A program made the translations under genes and the position numbers. DNA of 64,000 bases from a virus. The stretch covers positions 33,456-97,455 of IMG/VR virus record IMGVR_UViG_3300010373_000039; one strand, written 5' to 3'. Shown here one piece after another: positions 1 to 8,041 of this stretch (position 1 is the stretch's first letter; the number at the start of each line of letters is the position of its first letter). The notes under the pieces are model-generated. The model was not told where the DNA came from. It made no database searches and saw only the letters and a program-made list of their open reading frames with translations.

Positions 1-513
1 GGCGCGGCGACCTATAACGTCTACCGTGGAACGACCCCGGGTGGGGAATCGGGAACGCCGGTGGCCACCGGGATTACCGGGACCACCTACAACGATACCG
101 GGTTGTCGCCTAGCGCTACCTTCTATTACACGGTTAAATCGGTGAACACGGGTGGAACCTCATCGTCATCGAATGAGGTAATCGCCACGACCGTGGCAAG
201 GAAATTATCCGCGATTCCCGGCGCGGTGAAAACCAACGGAACAAATATTGTCGTTACCTTAGTGGACAATTACGCAACCACGTTCACGACCGGAACGCCC
301 GGATCACCCACGGTCACCGTGACGGGCGCTACCAAGGTAGGTCAACAGGTAACGGCAAACAACCAAATCAAGGTTACAATCAATACGGGTGGGGTGGGAA
401 CCGTCACGTTCGATCCGGGAACCGGATTTACCGCAACCGTTTTGATTAGTAACAGCGGCCTTCGCGATCGAAGGACGGACCCGTTTGGAAACATCAGGCA
501 TCGACCATTTTAG
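1..513 (+). CDS. Virion protein with fibronectin type III domain, 3' part only
   Basis: The reading frame is open from base 1, so the gene starts upstream of the window. The first 65 or so visible residues look like a fibronectin type III domain: a YNVYRGT strand near the start, a T-Y-N-D-T-G-L turn, and the YYTVKSVN strand typical of the F/G region. A second beta-rich, Thr/Val/Gly-rich stretch follows. Such Ig-like modules usually decorate phage capsids or tails and bind weakly to cell-surface sugars. Position just before head-tail connector genes suggests a capsid-associated or fibre protein. The short C-terminus after about residue 155 has lower similarity to a beta fold. Confidence 0.7.
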   Translation, partial: GAATYNVYRGTTPGGESGTPVATGITGTTYNDTGLSPSATFYYTVKSVNTGGTSSSSNEVIATTVARKLSAIPGAVKTNGTNIVVTLVDNYATTFTTGTPGSPTVTVTGATKVGQQVTANNQIKVTINTGGVGTVTFDPGTGFTATVLISNSGLRDRRTDPFGNIRHRPF

Positions 514-522
514 GAGGATACT

Positions 523-1038
523 GTGGATACGATTGTTCAAACAACATTGGTGGACGGTTTCAAACGTTTGTTTGCGACGGATGTAACCACCACGAACAAT
601 TTTCCGGTGGCCACCACGCAGGAACCGAGCGGTGACGGTGTTTTCGTCATCGGTGAGGGGGATGGGATAACCAGCGGGGCCAACGCGGCGTTGCTGGCAT
701 TTTTCGGCACCGGCTCGGCTACGCAAACCGCAACCGCCAAATTGGTGGGGTGGCGCAAAATCGATCAATTGTGGGTGCCGATCCAATTTCTGAGTTTGAA
801 TTTGGCGCTGGGATCGGGCGCGGCGGTCAACCATCCGGACCTGCAAACCGGTGTGGGTGAAATCCTTGTCGATACGATCACGGCGGTGGCGTCGTTGACG
901 ATGGCCGATGAAATCGTCAGCCCGGCGGATGGAACCCTGGCATACGTCAAGTGTGACATCATCGGGTGTCACAAATACCAGGTTGTGTTGTCCAAGGGAA
1001 CGGCGACCTCGATCAATTGTCTGGCCGGCGCGTTCTAA
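523..1038 (+). CDS. Putative virion protein, function unknown
   Basis: Starts at GTG 523, ten bases after a strong TAGGAGG at 511-517, and encodes 171 residues rich in Ala, Thr, Gly and Val with no recognisable catalytic motif. It lies between the FN3 protein and another Ig-like virion protein, in the block leading to the head-tail connectors. That context suggests a capsid decoration or other structural protein. The C-terminal part has two cysteines (CDIIGCHKY), unusual in a capsid protein. I do not recognise the family. Confidence 0.6.
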   Translation: MDTIVQTTLVDGFKRLFATDVTTTNNFPVATTQEPSGDGVFVIGEGDGITSGANAALLAFFGTGSATQTATAKLVGWRKIDQLWVPIQFLSLNLALGSGAAVNHPDLQTGVGEILVDTITAVASLTMADEIVSPADGTLAYVKCDIIGCHKYQVVLSKGTATSINCLAGAF

Positions 1039-1050
1039 AAACGGTGAAAC

Positions 1051-1746
1051 ATGAAACGCCAACTTAATTCCACCAATCACCCCATCGGATTTTATATGGT
1101 CCTATCCGATGGGGTGACGCCGGCCACCGGCAAAACGGTTACCCTGAACATCATTAAGAATGGGACAGGGGGCGGTGCGTCTGCGACGGGGGCCATAACC
1201 GAATTGGATGCCGTCAACAATCCGGGTTGGTACACGTGGACCGGCAATGGCACCGATCGAAACACGGTTGGTGACATCCTGTGTTCGGCCACGGCCGCCG
1301 GATGCAACACAACCACGTTCACGGTGGGGATCGTCAATTACGATCCGTTCAATCAATCGCAGGTTGCGGTGTTGGTTACCCAATCCCTGTTGACCAATAT
1401 GGCGACCACGACGGGGGGAACCGTCATTCCCATTTCGGTGTTCCAAAACACCCAGGTGAATTTGGCGTTTAAGGTGGTGGACGCATCCAATAACCCGGTC
1501 AATTTGAACGGGGATTCGGTAGAATTCTTGATCCATAACGTCAACGCGTCCACCGCGACCGCCACGATTGCGGCGACCCTTAGCCAATCCGATCCCTCGG
1601 GGCATCCGGGGGTGTATGACACGGTGAACGTTTCGATTGCGCCGGCAAACACGGCGACTAACGGCAATTTCATGTACAAGGTGCGGGATACGACCGCCAA
1701 CGCGATTTACGCCAGCGGATCGTTCAACGTCATTGTCTCGCCCTGA
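1051..1746 (+). CDS. Ig-like virion protein
   Basis: Encodes 231 residues. The first half carries a pattern common in tailed-phage structural proteins: a strand with TLNI, a turn, then GWYTWT, a T-x-G-D element (NTVGDILCSATAAG) and the ending IVNYDPF. I read this as an Ig/BIG-like beta sandwich. The second half appears to repeat the same plan (V-NLNGDSVEF, GVYDTVNVS). Two tandem beta domains would suit a capsid-surface or neck-whisker protein. Short spacing to neighbours indicates co-transcription with the connector genes. The family assignment is by pattern only. Confidence 0.6.
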   Translation: MKRQLNSTNHPIGFYMVLSDGVTPATGKTVTLNIIKNGTGGGASATGAITELDAVNNPGWYTWTGNGTDRNTVGDILCSATAAGCNTTTFTVGIVNYDPFNQSQVAVLVTQSLLTNMATTTGGTVIPISVFQNTQVNLAFKVVDASNNPVNLNGDSVEFLIHNVNASTATATIAATLSQSDPSGHPGVYDTVNVSIAPANTATNGNFMYKVRDTTANAIYASGSFNVIVSP

Positions 1747-1833
1747 TCCCTACGTTGGAAGGTGGATTGAGTCGGGTTATAAATCGGCTTCGTTTTTCAA
1801 ACAACCGCCCTTTGGGCAAAAGGAGAGTGTCCG

Positions 1834-2016
1834 ATGAGTTTCGAGGTGCCAACGGTCAAGGTTCGGTTCAAGGAAACCGGCCACGAATGCAAAATCAACA
1901 AGGACGAGTTCGACGAAAACCTTCACGAATTGGTCCGACCCAAGCTTGCCCGCGCCGAGGACAAAAAGGACGACGGCAAGAAGGACGAAAAGAAGGGTGA
2001 CGCGGACAAGAAGTAG
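1834..2016 (+). CDS. Small charged virion-operon protein
   Basis: A 60-residue protein preceded by AAAAGGAGAG. The N-terminal half is a short beta-like segment (VPTVKVRFKETG) and the C-terminal half is a run of Lys, Asp and Glu. Nothing catalytic is visible. It lies in an 87-base gap after the Ig-like gene. That gap also contains TATAAATC at 1778-1785, one base off the TATAAATA element seen elsewhere. A role as a small head or connector accessory protein is only positional inference. Confidence 0.55.
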   Translation: MSFEVPTVKVRFKETGHECKINKDEFDENLHELVRPKLARAEDKKDDGKKDEKKGDADKK

Positions 2017-2036
2017 TCCCGCGCTGAAAGGCCCAA

Positions 2037-2570
2037 ATGAGCGTGACGCTGATTGCCACCGATGGTTCGCCGCAGGCCAACGCATATTGCGACGTGGCCT
2101 ACGCCGATAATTTCCTGACCACCCAACGCCCGTTTGTGGGTACGGAGTGGACGGGCCTGACCACGGATCAAAAGGCGACATTGCTCATTTGGGCCACCAC
2201 CTATTTGGATGACATGGTGGATTGGAACGGGTACAAGGCAACCCGTGACCAAGCATTGCGATGGCCGCGTTCGGGTGTCTACGATCCGGATGGGTTTTAC
2301 GTGGACAAATCCACCGTGCCCGATCGCATCCGCCAATGGACGGCGGAAACCGCGTGGGAGTATTCTAAGGTAAACCGCCAGGCCGAACCGACGGCGCTGG
2401 GACAGGGGATTACCGATGTCACGGTGGGACCGATCCGGGTCAAAATTGATCCGAACATGCAACTACCCTATTTCCCGCCCTATCTAGCCACCAAGATTTC
2501 CCGCTACGGAATCCTCATCGCCGAGGGCGGTCCGGGCGCGTTCACCATGGCCCGATTGCTTCGCGTGTAA
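2037..2570 (+). CDS. Head-tail connector (DnaT-like/adaptor family)
   Basis: Encodes 177 residues. The N-terminus (NAYCDVAYADNFL, then W...Q..ALL.WAT.YLD) matches the pattern of the small helical adaptor proteins often annotated as putative DnaT-like ssDNA-binding proteins in siphophages. In those phages they sit at the portal and form the first connector ring. The alternation of Trp-containing helices and the ALRWPRSG motif fit that family. It is the first gene of a consecutive connector, head-closure, tail-completion and terminator series, which supports a head-completion role rather than primosome activity. Confidence 0.7.
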   Translation: MSVTLIATDGSPQANAYCDVAYADNFLTTQRPFVGTEWTGLTTDQKATLLIWATTYLDDMVDWNGYKATRDQALRWPRSGVYDPDGFYVDKSTVPDRIRQWTAETAWEYSKVNRQAEPTALGQGITDVTVGPIRVKIDPNMQLPYFPPYLATKISRYGILIAEGGPGAFTMARLLRV

Positions 2571-2573
2571 CCT

Positions 2574-2948
2574 ATGGGTGTCCTCGATAAACCACTTTTG
2601 TCGATTGTTCAAAGGGTGTTGAAATCCTTCGGTGGAACGTGCGTACTTAAACAGGTCAACAATGGATCGTTTGATCCCCGGACCGACCAGCAAAATTCCC
2701 AAACGGTCCAAACATGGACCCTCCCATGCTCGCCGCCCTACCCGTTCGACGTGAAATTGATTGACAACACGATTGTTAAGGTCGGTGATTTCAAATTGTT
2801 GGTGTCGGTATCCGCCGCAACACCCCCCGTGGTGCCGGACATCCACATGAACATTATCCGCAATAACCGCGAGTACAGCATCATTCGCGTGTCCCCCATC
2901 AATTCCGGGGATCAGGACGTTTGCTATGAATTGCATTGCCGGGGGTGA
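2574..2948 (+). CDS. Putative head-closure (stopper) protein
   Basis: A 124-residue protein that begins three bases after the adaptor stop codon. The middle is beta-rich and the sequence includes IVKVGDFKLLVSV, which resembles the barrel strands of head-closure or stopper proteins (lambda gpFII, SPP1 gp16 class). The assignment rests mainly on gene order: adaptor, this protein, HK97 gp10-like protein, tail terminator, tail tube. No sequence motif is diagnostic. Confidence 0.5.
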   Translation: MGVLDKPLLSIVQRVLKSFGGTCVLKQVNNGSFDPRTDQQNSQTVQTWTLPCSPPYPFDVKLIDNTIVKVGDFKLLVSVSAATPPVVPDIHMNIIRNNREYSIIRVSPINSGDQDVCYELHCRG

Positions 2949-2951
2949 TGC

Positions 2952-3407
2952 ATGAGCAGCGCCGGCACGTTTAGCGCGGACATTACTAAATGGGTTATGG
3001 CGGTCCAAATCGATTTGGACCAGTTGGTTCGCAAGATTGCCCTTGATGCCTACGCCGGGTTGATCCTTCGTTCCCCGGTGGACACCGGGAGGTTCCGGGC
3101 ATCGTGGCGAATCTCGGTCGGTAGTATTGATTCGTCGGTTGAGCCGGATCGTGGCACCGCACCCTCGCAATACAAGGGCATGGGCGGATCGGTGCCACCG
3201 GACTCGGCCGAAATGGCCTATGCGTTGGGCAAAATCGCCAGTGCCCAATTTGGTGACATGATTATCTATCTCACCAATTCATTGGACTACGCCCAAGAAT
3301 TAGAGGACGGTTATTCACAGCAAGCGCCGGCGGGAGTGTTGGCCCTGACGTTTATTGAGATCGTGAATAAATTGAACAACGCCATTCGACAAATGCAAGG
3401 ATACTAG
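2952..3407 (+). CDS. HK97 gp10-like neck/tail completion protein
   Basis: Encodes 151 residues. The segment SPVDTGRFRASW followed about 70 residues later by YAQELEDGYSQQAPAG is the signature of the HK97 gp10/lambda gpZ-like family of tail-completion proteins. In that family a P-V-D-T-G-x-x-R-x-S-W turn and a Y-A-x-x-x-E-x-G turn lie at the ends of the barrel. These proteins join the tail terminator to the head. The gene overlaps or abuts its neighbours, as expected in a late operon. Confidence 0.8.
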   Translation: MSSAGTFSADITKWVMAVQIDLDQLVRKIALDAYAGLILRSPVDTGRFRASWRISVGSIDSSVEPDRGTAPSQYKGMGGSVPPDSAEMAYALGKIASAQFGDMIIYLTNSLDYAQELEDGYSQQAPAGVLALTFIEIVNKLNNAIRQMQGY

Positions 3408-3409
3408 CC

Positions 3410-3928
3410 ATGTTGGATACAACCGGAATTCGCCAGGCATTTCGCAACGTACTGCTGTCAATCCCCATCCTTCCGGGAACCGGGGATAACCACAACGACC
3501 GTGTATGTTGGGAAAACATCGATTTCACGCCCCCACAATGCAAAAAGGATGATCCGACCGGATCGATGTGGGTCCGCGAGGATTATTTAAAGGGATCGGA
3601 ACCCCAGGTTGCCTATGGGTACGTTGAGCAAACATCTATTATGCAGTACACTGTCTATTGTCCTGCAGGTAGTGGGACAAAGGATGCCGATGCGCTGGTT
3701 AAGGCTATCGGCGATGCGTTTGGTCCGGCCAAGGGACTAACCTCGACCGGAATTCCGGGTGTGACGGCGGCAACGCCCTCGGCACAATCCGGAAACCCGA
3801 TCCAAATTTCGATCGAACAGGTCGATCCAATGTCGGGTCGGGTAACGACGGTCAAGAATATCGAAGGAACCTGGTGGGCTACCGGGGTCCGGATTACGTT
3901 TCGGGCGTATGGGACGGTAAAGGTTTAG
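3410..3928 (+). CDS. Tail terminator protein
   Basis: A 172-residue protein between the gp10-like gene and the tail tube gene, the usual place of the tail terminator (lambda gpU, DUF4128-like). It has an N-terminal helix (I.QAF.NVLLSIP) and then an alpha/beta body ending in a beta strand pair (WATGVRITFRAYG), consistent with that fold. Tail terminators form a hexameric ring that stops tail-tube growth and binds the head. No unique motif was found, so the call combines position and general pattern. Confidence 0.65.
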   Translation: MLDTTGIRQAFRNVLLSIPILPGTGDNHNDRVCWENIDFTPPQCKKDDPTGSMWVREDYLKGSEPQVAYGYVEQTSIMQYTVYCPAGSGTKDADALVKAIGDAFGPAKGLTSTGIPGVTAATPSAQSGNPIQISIEQVDPMSGRVTTVKNIEGTWWATGVRITFRAYGTVKV

Positions 3929-3937
3929 GGAGCAATC

Positions 3938-4915
3938 ATGAGCATCGCACAAGGACCGCGTATTCGCATTTGCTACGGCGCTGAGGTCACCCGTGGCACG
4001 ACGCCCCCCAATTTGAATTTACAGCAATTGCGGACGATCACCCGCGATATCGATTTGACCAAGGGTGGTTTGTCATCCGATGAGCAATACCCGGACGGGC
4101 AACGCCGCGATTTCCGCCAGGGTTTTAACCAGGTCGTGGGGTCGTTCAATTTCGAGTTGTCGTTGGCCCAGCAAAGCACCGGCACGATCACCAACACCGG
4201 CCACGATGATTTGTTTGAGGCGCTGTTGGGTGGTACGTGGTCCGCGACCGGAACGGCCGGCGGTTCCCCCGGCACGTTGAAATGCGGCACCAACCTCAAA
4301 ACCAAATCGTTCGAGCGTCAATTCTTGGACATCGGACAATACGAGGCGTTTGCCGGTTGCATCCCCTCCGATTTAACATTGAGTTTCGACCCGGCCAAAA
4401 TCATCGGCGGTACGTGGAACATCATGGGCATGTCCGCACCCATCATGTCGTCTACGTCGATCCAGGGTTCGGGAACCCTGACCACCCCGACTACCGCGCC
4501 CCCGTGCGACACGTTCATTGGCGCAATCACCGAGGGTGGTTCGCCCATCGCCGTGGCCACGCAATGCCAAATGACCATTAAAACCGGCCGTTCCCTTTCG
4601 CCGGTCATCGGTTCCAAATTCTCCCCCGATATTTTCATGGGGACGATTCTGGTTTCCGGAACGTTAAGCGCGTTCTTCCAGGACAATTCGTTGGCGACCA
4701 AATTCTACAACGAGGTCAATTCGACGTTGGTTTTGACCGCCAATGAGTTGCCCACGTCCGGACAGCGCAAAATGGTTTTCACCCTGCCGAATATCAAGTA
4801 TTCGGGCAATAAGAAATCACCCCCGCCGCAGGGTGGTGTTGTACAGCAGCTTCCGTTTGAAGCGTTGTACGATGTTTCTTCCGGCACAACGTTACAGATC
4901 GACCGATACCTCTAA
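3938..4915 (+). CDS. Major tail tube protein
   Basis: Encodes 325 residues. The early segment R.CYGAEVTRGTTP and the later DFRQGFNQVVGSFNFEL resemble phage tail tube proteins, which begin with a loop-strand unit and assemble as stacked hexamers. A Thr/Gly/Ser-rich central region may be an inserted surface domain. The gene is followed directly by the tail assembly chaperone pair and tape measure, the standard order. It is preceded by AGGGAGCA at a suitable distance from ATG 3938. Confidence 0.8.
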   Translation: MSIAQGPRIRICYGAEVTRGTTPPNLNLQQLRTITRDIDLTKGGLSSDEQYPDGQRRDFRQGFNQVVGSFNFELSLAQQSTGTITNTGHDDLFEALLGGTWSATGTAGGSPGTLKCGTNLKTKSFERQFLDIGQYEAFAGCIPSDLTLSFDPAKIIGGTWNIMGMSAPIMSSTSIQGSGTLTTPTTAPPCDTFIGAITEGGSPIAVATQCQMTIKTGRSLSPVIGSKFSPDIFMGTILVSGTLSAFFQDNSLATKFYNEVNSTLVLTANELPTSGQRKMVFTLPNIKYSGNKKSPPPQGGVVQQLPFEALYDVSSGTTLQIDRYL

Positions 4916-4933
4916 TTTGGAGTGAATCCTACC

Positions 4934-5359
4934 GTGGCGAAATTTGATCTATCGAAAATGGATACCCGCGCCGCCGGCGCAAACGCCGTCGCGATGACAT
5001 TGGAACACCCGACGACCGAGGAGCCGTTGACCGACGACGCCGGCAATCCGTGGACCATCACCCTGTACGGTTCCGATTCCGAGGTTTACCGCAAGGCACA
5101 ACGAAAAATCGTGGACCGGCGGTTGGCCGAGGCCAAGGCCAAGGGTGGTAAATTCAAAATGAACGCCAACATGGCGGAAGAGGAATTGACCGAATTGTTG
5201 GTGGAATGCACCGCCGGTTGGTCCGGGTTGGAGGAGAACGGCGCGCCGATCGAATTCAACACCGCCAACGTTCGCGGCGTCTACGCCCGTTACCCATGGA
5301 TTCGCGAACAGGCCATGGCGTTTGTTTCCACACGAAGTAACTACCTGGGAAACTCGTAG
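4934..5359 (+). CDS. Tail assembly chaperone, G-like (zero-frame product)
   Basis: Encodes 141 residues from GTG 4934. A GTG at 4922 is in frame, but the GGAG at 4919-4922 is properly spaced only for the second. Lies between tail tube and tape measure, the invariant place of the lambda G/GT chaperones. The reading frame ends at TAG 5357 just after a slippery heptamer at 5347-5353, so part of translation is expected to shift -1 into the next frame. Alpha-helical, charged C-terminal half (MAEEELTELLVECTAGW) fits the family. It would coat the tape measure protein during tail assembly. Confidence 0.75.
   Translation: MAKFDLSKMDTRAAGANAVAMTLEHPTTEEPLTDDAGNPWTITLYGSDSEVYRKAQRKIVDRRLAEAKAKGGKFKMNANMAEEELTELLVECTAGWSGLEENGAPIEFNTANVRGVYARYPWIREQAMAFVSTRSNYLGNS
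5347..5353 (+). promoter_or_regulatory. Programmed -1 ribosomal frameshift site (GGGAAAC)
   Basis: The seven bases G GGA AAC are in the correct phase for simultaneous slippage: zero-frame codons are CTG GGA AAC TCG TAG. Shifting back one base reads GGG AAA CTC GTA GAG and enters the open frame that runs to 5769. It is the same X XXY YYZ class as the lambda G/GT site GGGAAAG. The stop codon follows just one codon later, as is common at such sites. Confidence 0.8.
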
Positions 5360-5769
5360 AGGCCTTGGTCGAGTACGCCGAGGCCGTATTTTTGGATGAA
5401 GCCCCCGCGCCGGGGGGAGCGACCAAGGGAGCGCATATACGGCAAGCGCAGATGTCGGCCGCGGCGCTGGGCATCACATGGTTGGACGACCGTTTTCCCG
5501 CCGCCGCCGATCCCATGGACCCCCCGTTTGAATGGGAGGGTTTGTGGGAAATGTTCCGTGAATTGAGCGCCGCCCGGACATCGGGGTTTTCCCCCAATCC
5601 GCTGTCATGGACCGATATCCGGTCCTACTGCGAATTGTTAGACATCCGGTTGACGGGTTTTGATTTGATGGTGATTCGGCGTTTGGATTTGACGTGGTTG
5701 CGGGTGATGGGAGCGGCATACAATGACCTCAACACAACTGAACCTGATCATCAACTCCCAGCAGGTTAA
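5347..5769 (+). CDS. Tail assembly chaperone, T-like extension made by -1 frameshift
   Basis: The frame entered at 5347 continues as GKLVEALVEYAEAVF and ends at 5769. Fusion to the upstream frame would give a protein of about 278 residues. No good independent start exists: the only candidate is TTG 5365 without a ribosome-binding site. The extension contains Trp- and Glu-rich helices (EWEGLWEMFREL) and overlaps the tape measure start by 47 bases. In lambda the T part recruits tail tube subunits to the chaperone-coated tape measure. The same role is inferred here. Confidence 0.75.
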   Translation, partial: GKLVEALVEYAEAVFLDEAPAPGGATKGAHIRQAQMSAAALGITWLDDRFPAAADPMDPPFEWEGLWEMFRELSAARTSGFSPNPLSWTDIRSYCELLDIRLTGFDLMVIRRLDLTWLRVMGAAYNDLNTTEPDHQLPAG

Positions 5770-8032
5770 TTCGGCCAATTCGGCGCTGCAGCAATTTAAC
5801 CAAACCGGGCAACAAACCCAATCCGCCGCCGAAAAGCTTAACATTTCGTTTAGCACGTTGATCAGCACATTGACCCAATTGGCCGGCGTCTACTCGTTGG
5901 TCCAAACCGTCCGCGCGGCATTTGCTACGGCCGCCACCGAGGACCGGTTGCAAAAGGGTTTTGACAATTTGACGGGTTCGGTCAGCAAATCCAAGGACAT
6001 GCTGAACGAATTGATTACGGTCAGCAACAATTCCCAATTCTCGTTGGCGGCGCTGGGTGACGCCACCCGGCAATTCATGGGGTTGGGGTTGGGTGCGGAC
6101 CAATCCATCAAATTGGTTGAGGACATCGCCAACACACTGGAGAATTTGGGTTCCGGTGAGGAACAAATGACCGGCATCGCCAACGCGCTGGGTAGAATCC
6201 TTGAAGAAGGACAATCCAATTTGTACGTGTTCCGTGCGCTGGCGGCACAGGGCATCCCGGCGGTTAAGGACGTTGCGGATACGTTGGGCATTTCGTTCCA
6301 ACGGGCCATGTTCCTGCTTCGCAATGGTGCCATTTCGGCCAATGATGCAATCGCGTTGATCCAATATAGCATGGAGAAATTCAACCATGATGCGATCGAC
6401 ACCGCCCCGACCTACACGCAATTGTGGACCAGTATCGGTAATTCCTTCAAAACCGGGTTTGGCGACATGGTTAAACAGGTTTTGGACATTGGTTCCAAAT
6501 CGGCGCTGGAGCGGTTCAATGCCGAAATTCAAAACATGTTCCATATCGTCGGGGATGCGATCCGTATTCTTGAGGGCTTGCCCCCGCAATTTGAACGGTC
6601 GTCCGAGGCATCAAAAATTCTTGCCGGCATCATCAAATTGTTGTCCGAGGCGTTTATGGTGTTGGTCGCCATTAAATTGATTACGTGGGCGTCCGACGCG
6701 TTCAACGCCCTTTTCAGTTTAATTAAGCAATTTGCCAATTTGGGGGTGATTTCCCAAGCGTTGATTGTCGGATTGATCGTATTGGTGGGAATCGAATTGG
6801 GCCGGTGGGCGTCGGAACAGGTTCCGGAATTGGCCAAACTCGCCGTCATTCTTCGTGCGGTGGGATCGTTCACCGGAAGTAGTTTGAGAAATGTGGGTGA
6901 ATTCATTGCCGACAAATATTTGGGTGGTGCGACGGCGGGAACCGACGCCCAAAACGACGCCGAGCGTACCGCCCACATGAATCAAGCGGATGACGCCACA
7001 TGGAAGGCGTTCGATAAGGCCATGACCGACATCAATAACGGAAACCTTGGCAAGGGACAGGGAACATCGTTTTTCCAATACATGGGGGAGGATCTTAAGA
7101 AGTTGGGGGAAAACGCCAAGGGCGCGCTGGGTCCGATTCAGGATTTGATGCGTTTCATGGAGGTGGCCAGCATCGGCAAACAGGGAAATTATTTCGACGG
7201 CAAACGACCGGAGGTCAGCACGGTCATTCCGGAAAACGAGGAATTGTCGTTACAGAAAATGATTGATTCCCTGAACCAAAAAACCTCGATCATCGGGTTG
7301 GACCCCGAATCCGCGTTCCGGTCCACCGAGGTTGCCAAAATGCAGGAAATTTTGGACAAATACAACATCGCCCCCGGACAAAACACCGCGGAGGGCGTTC
7401 AATTCCTGATGCTATTGAACCAAGCGATTGATCGGTTGCAGGGAATGCAAACGTTGGACATCGTGGCCAAATCGGTAGGCCAATCGTTCGCAACCGCGTT
7501 CGGTCAATTCATCACCGGGGCCAAAAGCGCATCGGCGGCGGCTAAACAATTTGTCACGTCATTGGAACAAATGATTTTGAAGGATTTAGTCCTTAACAAA
7601 ATCGCGTCGTTGATCGAGGGCGGCATCACCGGGTTGGGAACCGGATTGGGCGGTTTGTTCGGCAACAAATCCCCATCCTACACTACCGGTGTCACCGCCG
7701 ACGATACGGGCGCTTCGCTAAACACCAGCGTTCAATTTGCCATGGGCGGGGCGTTCATGCGGGGCGTCCGCATGTTCGCCGGCGGCGATGTGGTGAACCG
7801 TCCGACGCTATTCGGCATGGCCGGCGGATTGGGCATGATGGGCGAGGCGGGACCGGAGGCAATTCTGCCATTGGTTCGCGGCCCCAATGGAAAATTGGGT
7901 GTGGCGGCGCACGGTGGGGGCGGTCAAACCGTTATCCATCAGCATTATTGGAACATCAAAACCCCGGATGCCGACAGTTTCAAACGGTCGCAACGCCAGA
8001 TCTCGGCGATGATGCAACGAAGTCTTCGGTAG
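5723..8032 (+). CDS. Tail tape measure protein
   Basis: Encodes 769 residues. Residues around 75-190 contain a tape measure domain pattern (F-DNLTGSVSKSKDMLNEL, later LGLGADQSIKLVEDIANTLENLG). Hydrophobic helices lie near residues 315-380, and the Gly-rich C-terminus (GGDVVNRPTLFG, GEAGPEAILPL) is typical of lambda gpH-like tape measures. The protein determines tail length and takes part in DNA ejection. At about 0.15 nm per residue, the length suggests a tail near 110-120 nm, a rule-of-thumb inference. Its start overlaps the GT chaperone frame. Confidence 0.9.
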   Translation: MTSTQLNLIINSQQVNSANSALQQFNQTGQQTQSAAEKLNISFSTLISTLTQLAGVYSLVQTVRAAFATAATEDRLQKGFDNLTGSVSKSKDMLNELITVSNNSQFSLAALGDATRQFMGLGLGADQSIKLVEDIANTLENLGSGEEQMTGIANALGRILEEGQSNLYVFRALAAQGIPAVKDVADTLGISFQRAMFLLRNGAISANDAIALIQYSMEKFNHDAIDTAPTYTQLWTSIGNSFKTGFGDMVKQVLDIGSKSALERFNAEIQNMFHIVGDAIRILEGLPPQFERSSEASKILAGIIKLLSEAFMVLVAIKLITWASDAFNALFSLIKQFANLGVISQALIVGLIVLVGIELGRWASEQVPELAKLAVILRAVGSFTGSSLRNVGEFIADKYLGGATAGTDAQNDAERTAHMNQADDATWKAFDKAMTDINNGNLGKGQGTSFFQYMGEDLKKLGENAKGALGPIQDLMRFMEVASIGKQGNYFDGKRPEVSTVIPENEELSLQKMIDSLNQKTSIIGLDPESAFRSTEVAKMQEILDKYNIAPGQNTAEGVQFLMLLNQAIDRLQGMQTLDIVAKSVGQSFATAFGQFITGAKSASAAAKQFVTSLEQMILKDLVLNKIASLIEGGITGLGTGLGGLFGNKSPSYTTGVTADDTGASLNTSVQFAMGGAFMRGVRMFAGGDVVNRPTLFGMAGGLGMMGEAGPEAILPLVRGPNGKLGVAAHGGGGQTVIHQHYWNIKTPDADSFKRSQRQISAMMQRSLR

Positions 8033-8041
8033 GAAATGTCT

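Noticed and set aside
304-1080. Long minus-strand open frames under the first virion genes
   Set aside because: They mirror the plus-strand genes, have unlikely residue composition and no ribosome-binding sites. They are shadow frames.
5365-5769. Independent TTG-initiated gene between chaperone and tape measure
   Set aside because: No ribosome-binding site, and the frame is reached naturally by the slippery GGGAAAC. It is treated as the -1 extension.
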